In this document: in pieces, positions 5,723 to 14,955 of the stretch
Numbering within the stretch: position 1 is the first letter of the stretch
Layout: each line of letters opens with the position of its first letter
Source: an uncultured Bacilli bacterium
GTDB lineage: Bacteria; Bacillota_I; Bacilli_A; RF39; UBA660
Assembly (NCBI GenBank): GCA_947598345.1
Contig: CANQFF010000010.1
Coordinates: forward strand, 1 to 23,116
Direction of reading: 5' to 3'
DNA length: 23,116 nt
Translations under genes and position numbers: made by a program
The notes under the pieces: generated by a model
The model's database searches: none
What the model was told of the DNA's origin: nothing
What the model saw: only the letters and a program-made list of their open reading frames with translations

Positions 5723-7798
5723 GTGTATATATTATCTATAAATATGTGGTTTCAAACATTGATGCGCCAATTTTTCTTTAATTTGGATAGAATAATTTAT
5801 GGTTTTATATCATCATTATATGATTTAATAATTAGTATTGCAAGAACATCAGTGTTATCACAAGCAGATATAGCAGATATGGCTGATAGAATTTATAAGT
5901 TATTAGCTATTTTTATGGTGTTTAAAGTTACATTCTCCTTGATTATGTATGTAGTAAATCCTGACGATTTCACTGATAAAGAAAAAGGTGTTTCAAAATT
6001 AGGCTTAAATATTATGATTTCGCTAGGTTTATTAGTTTTAACACCTTATATATTTAATATGGCATTTCAATTGCAAACTATTATACTTGAAGATAATTCA
6101 ATAGCAGCAATTATTTTTGGAAAAAAAGCTGAAAGTAAGAGTGGCGTTAATTATTTAATGGATGCTGGGGATAGCATGGAATTCATTGCCATGCAACCGT
6201 TTTTTTACCCTGATTCTTCACTTAATGTAAACGGTGAAAATGTGTTGGCTCCCTGTACGCAAGTTTATGATTTTGAAGGCCAATTAAATGATGAATGTAT
6301 GACTGCTTTGGAAAGTATTACAGATGACTATAATTTTTCTTCAACTACATTAGCTACTTATAAAAGGGGACTTGAAACAAAAAATCATGATTTAATTTTT
6401 AGACAGGATTTAGCGACAGCTACTTATAATAATGAAACATTTGTAATGGATTATAAATATTTATTTAGTACTGCAATAGGAATAGTAATAGTATTATTAT
6501 TGCTAAGTTATTGTATGGATATAGCTGTCCGCAGTTTAAAATTAGCATTTTTGCAGTTAATAGCTCCAATCCCAATAATATCATATGTAGATCCAAAGAG
6601 TGGAAAAGATGGATTATTTAAAAAATGGTATCAGATGTGTTTTAAAACATTCTTAAGTTTATTTATAAGATTACTTGCAATATATTTCGCAATATATATA
6701 ATATCAATGGTAGCGGATTTAAAACTAGTAGATGTTATAAATGGTTCATATGTAAGAAGTAAATTAATAGGATTATTCGTTTTAATTGGTGCTTTGATTT
6801 TTGCAAAACAATTTCCAAAAATACTTGAAGGATTAGGAATTAAATTAGATGATAAATTTACTCTTAATCCACTTAAAAAGATAGAAAATGAAGCTTTAGG
6901 AGGAAAGCAAATAGCTAAAGGAGTTAAAAACACAGCAAGAGCTGCTGGCGGTTTTGCTTCTGGTTTAGCATTAGGTGCGGTTGGAGCTGCAACTGGAGCC
7001 GGAAAGTTTAAATGGTTAACAGGAGCATTATCAGGTGCCACTGATGGATTTAAAGGCAAAAAAATGGGGGAAATACATAAAAAACAGGTTGAAGCTAATC
7101 AAAGAATGAGGACTGCCAGATTAAATGGTTCTACAGTTGGCGGTAGAATGGGTGAAAGATTTGCAGGATTTACTGGTTCTGGTGGAGCCATGAGAGAAAT
7201 AGAAGCGGAAAAACAAGACTTGCAACACAAGATAGATGTAGAAGAAAATGAAAAGAAAAGTATTGAGGCAAGAATAGCTCCAATTAAAACTTCAATAGCT
7301 CTTGATGAGAATGTTGACGCTAAAATATCTGCTATGAACGATCGAGCAGTAAAGAAAATTAAAGAAGGTGACGGCGATGAAGGTAGAAAATATCAAGAAA
7401 TGCTTAGACAAGCCGCACAAGAAGAATCAAATGGTAATGGAGATTATGCAGAGGAAATAAGGCAGTTAGCAGAGAAAAAATTGTATTCAGATTTTAAGGA
7501 AAGCTGGATAAATAATAATTTAACTGCTCCAGGTGGCGATCAAAAATTGAAAGATATTCATACAGAGTATGAAGCTGCAGCAACGACTGCCGGTAGAACA
7601 GTAGAAACAACTGCAGCTGGTCTAAAGAAACAAAGTGATAATATAGGTAGCACAAATGCATCAAGGCGAAATTCAATTACTTCTGAAGAAACAAAAATTA
7701 AAAAGCATGATGATACTATTAAAAAATATAACGATCAAATGCAAGATATTGTTAAAAGAGAAAATGTTGCTAAAGCTAATCAAAATGCTATTAAATAA
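5723..7798 (+). CDS. VirB6/TrbL-like polytopic channel protein
   Basis: This is a 691-residue membrane protein. Hydrophobic helices lie at about 57-78, 95-115, 247-265, 270-288, 305-330 and 348-362, with an exported loop (about 120-245) containing two Cys (178, 192). A soluble cytoplasmic tail follows: a Gly/Ala-rich part (about 400-450), then charged coiled-coil-like stretches (about 488-520 and 640-690). This matches TrbL/VirB6-type inner-membrane proteins of Gram-positive conjugation systems, which help form the translocation path and often carry a long variable tail. GTG 5723 is preceded by AAGGAGGAG (5708-5716). It is the first gene of an eleven-gene run to the coupling protein and sits directly before the PrgI-like and VirB4 genes, the usual order. 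Confidence 0.72.
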   Translation: MYILSINMWFQTLMRQFFFNLDRIIYGFISSLYDLIISIARTSVLSQADIADMADRIYKLLAIFMVFKVTFSLIMYVVNPDDFTDKEKGVSKLGLNIMISLGLLVLTPYIFNMAFQLQTIILEDNSIAAIIFGKKAESKSGVNYLMDAGDSMEFIAMQPFFYPDSSLNVNGENVLAPCTQVYDFEGQLNDECMTALESITDDYNFSSTTLATYKRGLETKNHDLIFRQDLATATYNNETFVMDYKYLFSTAIGIVIVLLLLSYCMDIAVRSLKLAFLQLIAPIPIISYVDPKSGKDGLFKKWYQMCFKTFLSLFIRLLAIYFAIYIISMVADLKLVDVINGSYVRSKLIGLFVLIGALIFAKQFPKILEGLGIKLDDKFTLNPLKKIENEALGGKQIAKGVKNTARAAGGFASGLALGAVGAATGAGKFKWLTGALSGATDGFKGKKMGEIHKKQVEANQRMRTARLNGSTVGGRMGERFAGFTGSGGAMREIEAEKQDLQHKIDVEENEKKSIEARIAPIKTSIALDENVDAKISAMNDRAVKKIKEGDGDEGRKYQEMLRQAAQEESNGNGDYAEEIRQLAEKKLYSDFKESWINNNLTAPGGDQKLKDIHTEYEAAATTAGRTVETTAAGLKKQSDNIGSTNASRRNSITSEETKIKKHDDTIKKYNDQMQDIVKRENVAKANQNAIK

Positions 7799-7815
7799 AA
7801 AGGGTGTGATACTAA

Positions 7816-8133
7816 ATGAATTCATATTTAATACCAGCAAATTCAAAGAAGAGTATGCTTAAGTTTGGACTATTTAATACTGTAGATTTAATTATATTTG
7901 GCTGTGGGTTGGGAATATCATTTCTATTATTGATGTTCCTGCCTAACAGTGAATTTTGGATATCTATTCTGTCTATTAGTCCAGCGCTTATATGTGGTTT
8001 CTTGGTATTTCCTGTACCAAATTATCACAATATTAGAACTGTTCTTATAAATGCTTGGAATTTTTATACAACAAGACAAAAATATATATGGAAGGGTTGG
8101 TGTTTTGAACATGACGAAACAAAGCAAAGGTAG
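7816..8133 (+). CDS. PrgI/VirB3-like small membrane protein
   Basis: This 105-residue protein begins YLIPANSKKSMLKFG, followed by two close hydrophobic helices (about 22-43 and 46-66) and ends in a basic/aromatic tail with YTTRQKYIWKGW. PrgI-family proteins of Gram-positive T4SS have this short two-helix layout, the polar P-A-N start and the final aromatic RRYIWKG-like segment. They sit just before VirB4 and take the place of VirB3, recruiting or docking the ATPase. ATG 7816 follows GTGTGAT (7804-7810). The last 23 bases overlap the start of the VirB4 N-terminal gene, implying translational coupling. Confidence 0.72.
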   Translation: MNSYLIPANSKKSMLKFGLFNTVDLIIFGCGLGISFLLLMFLPNSEFWISILSISPALICGFLVFPVPNYHNIRTVLINAWNFYTTRQKYIWKGWCFEHDETKQR

Positions 8134-8650
8134 GTATACTGATATCCCTGTAAAAAGTATAACTAATGGGGTTATTGTATTAGACAATAATCAAAAAGTA
8201 ACAGGTGTCAAGATAATGCCTAGAAATATTTTTATACTTGATCAGGAAATGCAAAATGCAATTATTACAAATTTAAAGACTGTTTATAATGCAATTGATT
8301 ATGAATTTTGGATTGTGGTTGCTGATAGACCAGTTGATATAAATGTTTATTTATCTCAACTTCAGTTATTGTTTAATCAAGTTACTGATACTAAGAAAAG
8401 AAAATTAATTTTGGAAGATATTAATAAGGCAAATTCTTTTATGAATAATAATGTTGTTGATACTGAATATTTCTTATTATTTAAGGATAAAGATAGTGAT
8501 TTATTACAGAAAAGAATTCGTAATTTAATAAATAATTTTGCAAGTGCAGGTCTTACTGCTTTTCAAACTAATAATGATGATTTAAGAATGATTCTAGATA
8601 ATTTCTTGAATGGTGGTCAAACTACTACTTTTGGAACGGTGTTAGCATAA
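8111..8650 (+). CDS. VirB4 N-terminal domain as a separate protein
   Basis: This is a 179-residue soluble protein. ATG 8111 is chosen because GGTG (8099-8102) lies 8 bases upstream, the same spacing as for the next gene. Earlier in-frame starts would extend it further into the PrgI-like gene. It contains the N-terminal features of VirB4/TrsE-type ATPases: GVIVLDNNQKVTGVKIMPRN, an EFWIVVADRPVDINVYL stretch, and LFKDKDSDLLQKRIRNLINNF, corresponding to the oligomerising half that contacts the membrane. There is no P-loop. Its stop overlaps the ATG of the ATPase part in TAATG at 8648-8652. The two frames differ, but the break falls at a domain linker and the second part has its own start and Shine-Dalgarno. 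I therefore read a genuine two-gene VirB4 rather than a frameshift error, though a damaged single gene is not excluded. Confidence 0.7.
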   Translation: MTKQSKGRYTDIPVKSITNGVIVLDNNQKVTGVKIMPRNIFILDQEMQNAIITNLKTVYNAIDYEFWIVVADRPVDINVYLSQLQLLFNQVTDTKKRKLILEDINKANSFMNNNVVDTEYFLLFKDKDSDLLQKRIRNLINNFASAGLTAFQTNNDDLRMILDNFLNGGQTTTFGTVLA

Positions 8651-10434
8651 TGGAAGTTAGAAATCAAATAGCGCCAAAAGGTCTAGAATTTAAACCAAAT
8701 CAATTCATTATTAGTGATAAATATGCTTGTATATTAACAATAATATCTTTTCCAAAATTTATTTACCCTGGATACTTGAGTAGTTTAACAAGTATGTCAG
8801 GTATCAAAGTTGTAATTAAACATATACCATTGCCTTTTAGTAGTATTAGTAAAATGTTAAATAAAGAACTTGCTGATTTAAGACAAAGATATCAAGATGA
8901 AAATGATAAAACTATTCAAGAAAGAATTCGTCAAGATTATGATTCTCTTGAAATGTTTATTAGTGAACTTGCTGCAACTCAATCTAGAATATTTGATTTT
9001 CAGATGCATGTTATGATAACCGCTAATACTCAAGAAGAGTTAGATATGAAAAAAGTTCAAGTTAAAAATTATTTGGAAGCTATGGAAATGAAAGGTATTC
9101 CTTTAAGATTTGAACAGGATAAAGTTTTGAAATCTATTTTACCTATTTATGGTAAACAGGATATAGAAGATCGTATAGGAACTCCAATTCCATCACCTAC
9201 AATTGCAGCAATGTATCCATTCATATTTGATAGTATAAAAGATCCAGGATTATCTACTTTACTTGGAATAGATTTTTCCGGAGGAGTAATCTTATTTAAT
9301 CAATTTTTATATCAAATTAAAAAAGAACGAAACAGAAATAATGCTAATATGATTATACTTGGTACTTCTGGTAGTGGTAAATCTACAGCTGCAAAATTGC
9401 TTTTAAGAAGTCATATCAGAAATAATTATCAAATAGTTGTAATAGATCCAGAAGGCGAACTTGAAGAAATGACAAGGGCATTCGATGGCGATTTTATAAG
9501 CCTTGGTAAAGGTGGATCTTTTGGTATGATAAATCCACTTGAAGTTATAATGGATGCTGATGATGAAGAAATAAAGCAAGGATTAGGATATACAGTTTTT
9601 ACTCGTACACTACAAACTATTAAAGCCTTTTTGAAGTATTATGATCCTACTATTGAAGAGGATGTAGTAAATATGTTTAGTGAAGTTGTCCAAGAAACTT
9701 ATAAAAGATTTGGTATTGATTTTAATTCTGATTTTACTAAATATAAACCAGAAGATTATCCTACATTTAAAGATGTATATGCAACTATAAAAGGTAGAAT
9801 TTTATCTATGCCTGAAAAAACTCAGGAAAAAGATGTTCTTGAACGATTAGAAATAAAAATAAGACCTATAGTTAGGGAACTTAAATATTATTTTGATGGT
9901 CATACTACTATTAAACCTCAAAGTAATTTTATAGTATTTAATATAAGAGAAATTATGAATTCTGATGCTAATATTAGAAATGCATTATTCTTTAATATAT
10001 TGAAATATGCTTGGGGATTAACTTTGGATAGCTCTATTAATACTGTTATGATGGTTGATGAAGCTCATGTACTTTTAAGTGGGGGAAACACATTAGGTGC
10101 AGATTTCTTGGCTCAAATTCAGCGTAGAGCAAGAAAGTATAATACAGGTACTATAATAATAACACAACAACCAACAGATTTTAGTGATCCTAGTGTTATT
10201 ACACAAGGTAAAGCTATATTTGATAATGCTTCTTACTATTTAGTAATGGGTCTTAAAAAACAAGCAGTTGATGATTTAGCTAAGTTAATAGATTTGAATG
10301 ATAATGAAAAGGAAAGTATCAAACAATATTCTCAAGGTGAAGCTTTGTTTGTTTGCGGAAGCAGAAGAATGAGAATAAATATAATAGTTTCACCAGAGGA
10401 ATTAGACTCTTTTGGAAGCGGCGGAGGATTATAG
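8650..10434 (+). CDS. virB4: VirB4-type T4SS ATPase (motor domain)
   Basis: This is a 594-residue ATPase of the HerA/FtsK-like superfamily that powers pilus assembly and substrate transfer. Walker A is GTSGSGKST (238-246), followed by VVIDPEGELEEM, which is typical of VirB4. Walker B is MMVDEAH (467-473), then QIQRRARKYNTG and a sensor-like TQQPTDF (505-511). Residues 1-230 (APKGLEF, ISFPKFIYPGYL, RFEQDKVLKSILP) carry the second half of the VirB4 N-terminal region, so the protein lacks only the first ~180 residues, which the preceding gene supplies. Together they total about 770 residues, near the usual VirB4 length. ATG 8650 shares a base with the previous stop, and GGTG 8638-8641 lies 8 bases upstream. 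Confidence 0.92.
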   Translation: MEVRNQIAPKGLEFKPNQFIISDKYACILTIISFPKFIYPGYLSSLTSMSGIKVVIKHIPLPFSSISKMLNKELADLRQRYQDENDKTIQERIRQDYDSLEMFISELAATQSRIFDFQMHVMITANTQEELDMKKVQVKNYLEAMEMKGIPLRFEQDKVLKSILPIYGKQDIEDRIGTPIPSPTIAAMYPFIFDSIKDPGLSTLLGIDFSGGVILFNQFLYQIKKERNRNNANMIILGTSGSGKSTAAKLLLRSHIRNNYQIVVIDPEGELEEMTRAFDGDFISLGKGGSFGMINPLEVIMDADDEEIKQGLGYTVFTRTLQTIKAFLKYYDPTIEEDVVNMFSEVVQETYKRFGIDFNSDFTKYKPEDYPTFKDVYATIKGRILSMPEKTQEKDVLERLEIKIRPIVRELKYYFDGHTTIKPQSNFIVFNIREIMNSDANIRNALFFNILKYAWGLTLDSSINTVMMVDEAHVLLSGGNTLGADFLAQIQRRARKYNTGTIIITQQPTDFSDPSVITQGKAIFDNASYYLVMGLKKQAVDDLAKLIDLNDNEKESIKQYSQGEALFVCGSRRMRINIIVSPEELDSFGSGGGL

Positions 10435-10452
10435 CAGATAGGAGGTATTTAA

Positions 10453-12333
10453 ATGAATAATAATGGTGGTCAAAATCAATCTATTAAGGCTTTAAATGCC
10501 TCAAATGAAAAAAAAAGACTTGAGGAAAAGGTTAGAGCTTACAATAATAGTGTAAGGAATAATAGCTCTTTTAATTCCTCAAGTAATCCTTCAATGAATC
10601 CTAAAAAAAATTTTGTATCGCCTAAACCTAATAGTGAAAAAGAAAATCAAAATGTAAATGGAAATACAAATAATAATAGTGGCAAAAATTCAAAATCTCA
10701 ACATAGTAGTGTAGTTAATACTGCTGCAAAAACAGGGTTAAAGGCAGCAGGGGTACCATCAGCGGTGAGTGATAAGGTTGTAGATAGTGAAATCGGACAA
10801 AAAGTCATGGATGGTATTATGAAGAAAAACGCTCCACTCGCATTTCTTGATAAAATGTTTGGTGGAAGTGGTGGAGAGAAAAAAGAAGAAAGTAAACCCG
10901 AAGAAAATAATGTTACTATAGAATTATCAAGTAAATTGATTAAAATTGGTATGTTTTTAATACCTTGTATATCACTTATGATGATATTTCTTTTACCAAT
11001 TCTTTTGGGTTCTTATGTATTTCTAAAAGCAGTTGGTTTAGGAAGTGCGGATTCTTTATCTCAACAAGATGCTGAAAATAAAGTAAATAAGAAAATTGAT
11101 AGTGGAGATGATTTAAACACTCCAATAGAAGATGAAGAAGTAGGATTCGAATTTGTTATAGATGATGAGAAAATATTTAGTTTTAAACAACATAAATTAA
11201 AAGAATCTAATCTAGTTAAAACTTCATCAGCTAGTACAAAATATTTAAAAAGAAAATATAATGAAGCTGATTTAGATAAATTAGAAGATTATTTTCCACA
11301 GGTAACGGATGCTAGTAAAAATTACGACGAAAATATGGTTTACGATTTTTTCTTTAAAATGTATAATCTATATATATCATATAGAGATAATTACAATGTA
11401 TATTTAGATTTGCCACTTTTAATGGCAACACTTAGTATTCAATCTGATGACATGAATGTAGTTTTTAGTTCTAATATGTCCGAATTAGATAGAAAAAATA
11501 CTGCTAGAAAGTTACCTATTGATGAATTTGATTATTATTTTGATTGGACTGGTTATATAACTACTAAGACATCTAGTACGCACGACATGGAAGTACTTGC
11601 TCAAAATATGGTGTCCGTAAAATCATCAGATGAATGTGATGAACCAGTAGATGGTAAATGTTATGTAATAGATGATGAAAAATATAGAGAATTTTTGAAA
11701 GAATTTATTGAAAAAAAATATTACTTATCTTCTGAACCATTAGATGGTGGATATGCTGAAAATGATGAAAATGAAAGTAATAATAATAGTGGCAGTAGTG
11801 AAACACCAAATAAACCAGCCGTGGAAGCATCAGGAAGTTATAGACAGTGGAGACAATGTGGACAAAGTTGGAGTAATTTAATTGTTCCTAAGAGTAATGA
11901 TAGTATGTGCCAGATAGGGTGTTTAATAACATCTGTAACTATTCAAATGGCAAGAAGTGGAACGGGAACTGTAGTAACTCCAATTAATCCTGGCGTTGCA
12001 CTAAAATATTATTCATTTGTAGATGGTGGTTACTTTATTTGGGGTAGTACAACTAATCTAGCGCCATCATTTAAATATAGTACAGAAATTAGTTTAATTG
12101 GATTATCTAGAGATAGTATAGTTGAGAAATTAAATAGTTATGATCCTAATAAATATTATATTGTTTTAGCTGTAGGTAGATTAAGTGAGAGTGCTGTTAG
12201 TCATTATGTCGCACTTGATTATGCTGATGCAAATAGTAAAGAGTTGTATATGATAGATCCTGTAAGTGATTCTAATTTAGTTTATTCACTTTATAAAGTT
12301 TATAGTGCACATGTATATGTAAAAGAGGATTAA
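10453..12333 (+). CDS. membrane protein with C39-like peptidase domain
   Basis: This is a 626-residue protein. Residues 1-155 are an Asn/Ser-rich, largely disordered, presumably cytoplasmic arm. A membrane helix spans about 164-192. The exported part has an acidic linker, a helical domain (about 260-430; DLPLLMATLSIQ resembles entries of lysozyme-like T4SS proteins but no catalytic residue is clear) and a C-terminal papain-like domain (461-626). That domain matches the peptidase C39-like family: Gln465 (oxyanion position), Cys490 in the GCLITS motif, His584 in SHYVALDY and Asp602 in MIDPV, in the family order. In Gram-positive T4SS a wall hydrolase (VirB1/TcpG/CwlT-like) opens the peptidoglycan. 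Here the peptidase could do so, or could process a pilin or substrate. GGAGGT 10441-10446, ATG 10453. Confidence 0.68.
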   Translation: MNNNGGQNQSIKALNASNEKKRLEEKVRAYNNSVRNNSSFNSSSNPSMNPKKNFVSPKPNSEKENQNVNGNTNNNSGKNSKSQHSSVVNTAAKTGLKAAGVPSAVSDKVVDSEIGQKVMDGIMKKNAPLAFLDKMFGGSGGEKKEESKPEENNVTIELSSKLIKIGMFLIPCISLMMIFLLPILLGSYVFLKAVGLGSADSLSQQDAENKVNKKIDSGDDLNTPIEDEEVGFEFVIDDEKIFSFKQHKLKESNLVKTSSASTKYLKRKYNEADLDKLEDYFPQVTDASKNYDENMVYDFFFKMYNLYISYRDNYNVYLDLPLLMATLSIQSDDMNVVFSSNMSELDRKNTARKLPIDEFDYYFDWTGYITTKTSSTHDMEVLAQNMVSVKSSDECDEPVDGKCYVIDDEKYREFLKEFIEKKYYLSSEPLDGGYAENDENESNNNSGSSETPNKPAVEASGSYRQWRQCGQSWSNLIVPKSNDSMCQIGCLITSVTIQMARSGTGTVVTPINPGVALKYYSFVDGGYFIWGSTTNLAPSFKYSTEISLIGLSRDSIVEKLNSYDPNKYYIVLAVGRLSESAVSHYVALDYADANSKELYMIDPVSDSNLVYSLYKVYSAHVYVKED

Positions 12334-12334
12334 T

Positions 12335-12988
12335 ATGAAAAAAATAATTGTGTTTATATGTTTAATACTTTTAACTGGCTGTACAGCTACTTATGAGATT
12401 AATATTAAGGATGATAAAATAACCGAAAAATTAACAGCAATCGAAACTAATCAACTTATTTTTGATGATAGAAATGATAGTGGATGGACAATAAGAGATA
12501 TGTTTGATGCTACTGTTAATAGTATAGATGATCGATTTTCTAATAAAAATGGTAAAATTAAATCTATTAATAGTGATGATAAATTAGGCATTGAGTACAC
12601 TAATACTATAAATTCTATTGAAAATTCATCAATTTTAAATCAGTGCTACATAAATCCAAGAGTAACAGTAAATGGTAGTGAAGTTACACTTGACACAGGA
12701 TTTAATTTTAAGTGTTATGAATATTATGAAAATTTAGAAACTATAAAAATAGTTTTAAAGACAAATTATAAAGTTATATCTACAAATGCAGATGAGGAAA
12801 GTAATGGTAAATATATTTGGAATTTTACTAAAGATAGTAATAAGCAAATAAAATTTACTTATGATAAATCAGTTACAAACAATTCTACAAATATGTATTT
12901 GATAATAATAGTAATTTTTGTAATTATTATTGTTGGAATAACAGGATATGTTATTATAAGAAAGAATAAAAATTCAAATAAATTTTAG
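12335..12988 (+). CDS. lipoprotein with a second, C-terminal membrane anchor
   Basis: This is a 217-residue protein. The lipobox LLTGC puts the acylated Cys at position 16. The beta-rich exported part (17-185) has two further Cys (104, 127) and a VISTNADEESNGKYIW segment. A helix at about 187-208 is followed by a basic tail RKNKNSNK, which stops transfer inside the cell. The lipobox, NAD..G.Y.W pattern and terminal helix resemble LppM-type lipoproteins, whose biochemical role is not settled; the match is by eye. ATG 12335 starts one base after the previous stop, with AGAGGA upstream. Being embedded between two wall-active proteins of the T4SS operon, it could be an assembly or anchoring factor. 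Confidence 0.6.
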   Translation: MKKIIVFICLILLTGCTATYEINIKDDKITEKLTAIETNQLIFDDRNDSGWTIRDMFDATVNSIDDRFSNKNGKIKSINSDDKLGIEYTNTINSIENSSILNQCYINPRVTVNGSEVTLDTGFNFKCYEYYENLETIKIVLKTNYKVISTNADEESNGKYIWNFTKDSNKQIKFTYDKSVTNNSTNMYLIIIVIFVIIIVGITGYVIIRKNKNSNKF

Positions 12989-13004
12989 TTTTGGAGGTGA
13001 GATA

Positions 13005-14429
13005 ATGTTTTATAGAATAATAAAAAAAAGTATATTTTTTATAACATTGTTTTGCCTTTTTACTAATGTATACGCATATGAATTTGTTGATCCTAATAAT
13101 GAGACTGGGATTAGAAATAGAATAACAGAAATATATAATACTAAACAGCAATATGAGGATTTAGTAGGATCTTATAATGAAAAAATTGTGTATAATTCTA
13201 GTTCTACTTCGTTTTGGTGGCCAGTAGCTGGTGTTGAAGATTTAGAATTTGACGATAGTGATCCTATCTCTACATATATAACTTCACCTTTTGGTGAAAG
13301 AGATAATCCGGGTGGCTCTTCTGATAAAGTTTTTCATAGTGGATTAGATATTGGAAATGGTGGATATGAAGCTGGTAGGATAAATGTAATAGCAGCAAAG
13401 TCTGGAGAAGTTATATATCCAACTAACAGTTCACAGATCTCATATAATGACGATGGTTATTATGGAAATGAGGAAGACGGTGGGGGTTATGGTAATTATG
13501 TTAAAATAAAGCATAGTGATGGTACTTATACTTTATATGCTCATTTAGCTAAAAATTCTATTACTGTTATGGCAGGTGATGTGGTTGAACAAGGACAAGT
13601 TATAGCCAAAATGGGAAATAGTGGTAATACAACTGGAACTCACCTTCATTTTGAAATTAGAATAGGAGCAGATTCTAGTAACAATGCTGTTGATCCTAGT
13701 CAATATATAAATTCAGATAATCCTAGACCTACATCATCTGGAAGCGGTAATGATTTTTCACTATCTACAACAATTTTGTCAAAAGAAGAATTCATTTCTA
13801 AAATGAATGATTATTGTACAAGATCTGGAAATAGTGGCTTCTGTAATAATTTTGCTGCTAACGCTGCAACTGTTTATGATGCATCATTAAAAAATAATGT
13901 TAACCCAGAATTAGTTGTTGTAACTGCTGGTGCTGAACAAAGTTGGACTTTAAGCCCTGCCTGCCAGTATACGAATAATTATTGGGGAATTGGAATAACA
14001 AATGGTAATGGCTGTAATGCTGGCGCAAAATATGGTTCACTTAGTGAAGGTATAGCTGGATATGCTTATACTTTGGCTCAATACGAAGTTGGTGGAAGTC
14101 TTGCAGATTTTATAACTAGTAGATATGAGCAGAGATCTGAAGCTGGTTGTGATCCACTTGGACACGGTTTACCAGGAACACTATCTGGAATGCAATCAGT
14201 TTATTCTTGGGTTGGTGATTACAGATATGAGATAGGTGTAAGCCCAGGTTCAGGTTGTGAGTTCTTAAATTATGTTTATGGTGATTCATACTGTTCTACA
14301 CAAATTACTTGTAATGATGTTAATAATTGTCCAAAGGGATCAGAAACTACAGTATGTGAGCAAAATGATTATACAGCTTGGCAACTTAAAGTTAAATCTC
14401 AAATAAGATATGATATATTTGGATTATAG
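13005..14429 (+). CDS. two-domain wall hydrolase, M23 endopeptidase plus GH73-like domain
   Basis: This is a 474-residue secreted protein with a signal peptide (1-24, ending VYA). The LytM/M23 domain at about 85-235 has the complete zinc site: His111 and Asp115 in HSGLD, His180 in LYAH, and His213/His215 in THLHFE. After a short Ser/Gly linker, residues 258-420 form a lysozyme-like domain of glucosaminidase (GH73) character: NPELVVVTAGAEQSW with candidate catalytic Glu311, then NNYWGIGITNG and a SLSEGIAGYAYTL segment. The C-terminal 50 residues are Cys-rich, with no repeat or binding domain recognised. The enzyme would cut both peptide and glycan strands so the secretion apparatus can cross the wall, taking the VirB1 role. 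ATG 13005 follows GGAGGTGA (12993-13000). M23 call firm, GH73-like call moderate. Confidence 0.82.
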   Translation: MFYRIIKKSIFFITLFCLFTNVYAYEFVDPNNETGIRNRITEIYNTKQQYEDLVGSYNEKIVYNSSSTSFWWPVAGVEDLEFDDSDPISTYITSPFGERDNPGGSSDKVFHSGLDIGNGGYEAGRINVIAAKSGEVIYPTNSSQISYNDDGYYGNEEDGGGYGNYVKIKHSDGTYTLYAHLAKNSITVMAGDVVEQGQVIAKMGNSGNTTGTHLHFEIRIGADSSNNAVDPSQYINSDNPRPTSSGSGNDFSLSTTILSKEEFISKMNDYCTRSGNSGFCNNFAANAATVYDASLKNNVNPELVVVTAGAEQSWTLSPACQYTNNYWGIGITNGNGCNAGAKYGSLSEGIAGYAYTLAQYEVGGSLADFITSRYEQRSEAGCDPLGHGLPGTLSGMQSVYSWVGDYRYEIGVSPGSGCEFLNYVYGDSYCSTQITCNDVNNCPKGSETTVCEQNDYTAWQLKVKSQIRYDIFGL

Positions 14430-14437
14430 GTGATACA

Positions 14438-14944
14438 ATGGAAAAAGAAGATAGAAATCAAAAAATATTCGCTTTAGTTATATTAATTGCGCTTATTGCA
14501 GTATTAGTTTATAATATAATAAATTCAACTAAAGGAAAAGATGAAGAGGTTATAGATACAAAGACGATATCGATAGTTAAAGATAATAGTAGATTTTATA
14601 CTGTGTCATCCTGTGTTTCAAAGTATTTAACTTATTTAACAAGTAATAATACAGATAGTCTTTTGGTTTTACTTAGTGATGAATATAAAGATAAATATAA
14701 TATAAATTCTTCTAATATATATTCTTATATTAAAACATCTTCTAATTTACAAGAATTTCAACCAAAGAAGATGTTTGAGCAACATTTATCAAAAAGTGTT
14801 TATAAATATTATGTTTATGGTACAATAAGAAAAGATGTAATAAATTCTAAAGAGACTTCAGAAGATTATTATTTAATTGTAATATTAGATGAACAAAATA
14901 TGTCGTTTAGTGTTGAACCTTATGACGGAGAGATATTTAATTAG
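14438..14944 (+). CDS. small bitopic protein, VirB8/TcpC-like (1)
   Basis: This is a 168-residue protein with a short cytoplasmic N-terminus, one membrane helix (about 11-27), a linker and an exported domain of about 115 residues. The domain begins with helices (FYTVSSCVSKYLTYL, DSLLVLLSDEYKDKY) and continues with strands (KYYVYGTI, DYYLIVILD, MSFSVEPYDG). This helix-then-sheet order fits the NTF2-like fold of VirB8 and TcpC, core scaffold proteins of T4SS; the assignment is structural guesswork. GGTGAT (14429-14434) overlaps the previous stop and lies 3 bases before ATG 14438. It is followed at once by a similarly built protein. Confidence 0.5.
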   Translation: MEKEDRNQKIFALVILIALIAVLVYNIINSTKGKDEEVIDTKTISIVKDNSRFYTVSSCVSKYLTYLTSNNTDSLLVLLSDEYKDKYNINSSNIYSYIKTSSNLQEFQPKKMFEQHLSKSVYKYYVYGTIRKDVINSKETSEDYYLIVILDEQNMSFSVEPYDGEIFN

Positions 14945-14955
14945 GAGATGGTATA

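Noticed and set aside
6631..7059. Minus-strand 142-codon open frame rich in Pro/Ala
   Set aside because: It is antisense to the Gly/Ala-rich part of the VirB6-like gene, which explains its composition. No start site or homology pattern.
7656..7862. Plus-strand open frame across the end of the VirB6-like gene
   Set aside because: It overlaps the end of the VirB6-like gene and the start of the PrgI-like gene in another frame, is Lys/Leu/Ile low complexity and has no ribosome site.
8600..8660. Programmed frameshift joining the two VirB4 halves
   Set aside because: No slippery heptamer or pseudoknot is evident at the junction; the TAATG overlap with an upstream GGTG fits coupled re-initiation better.
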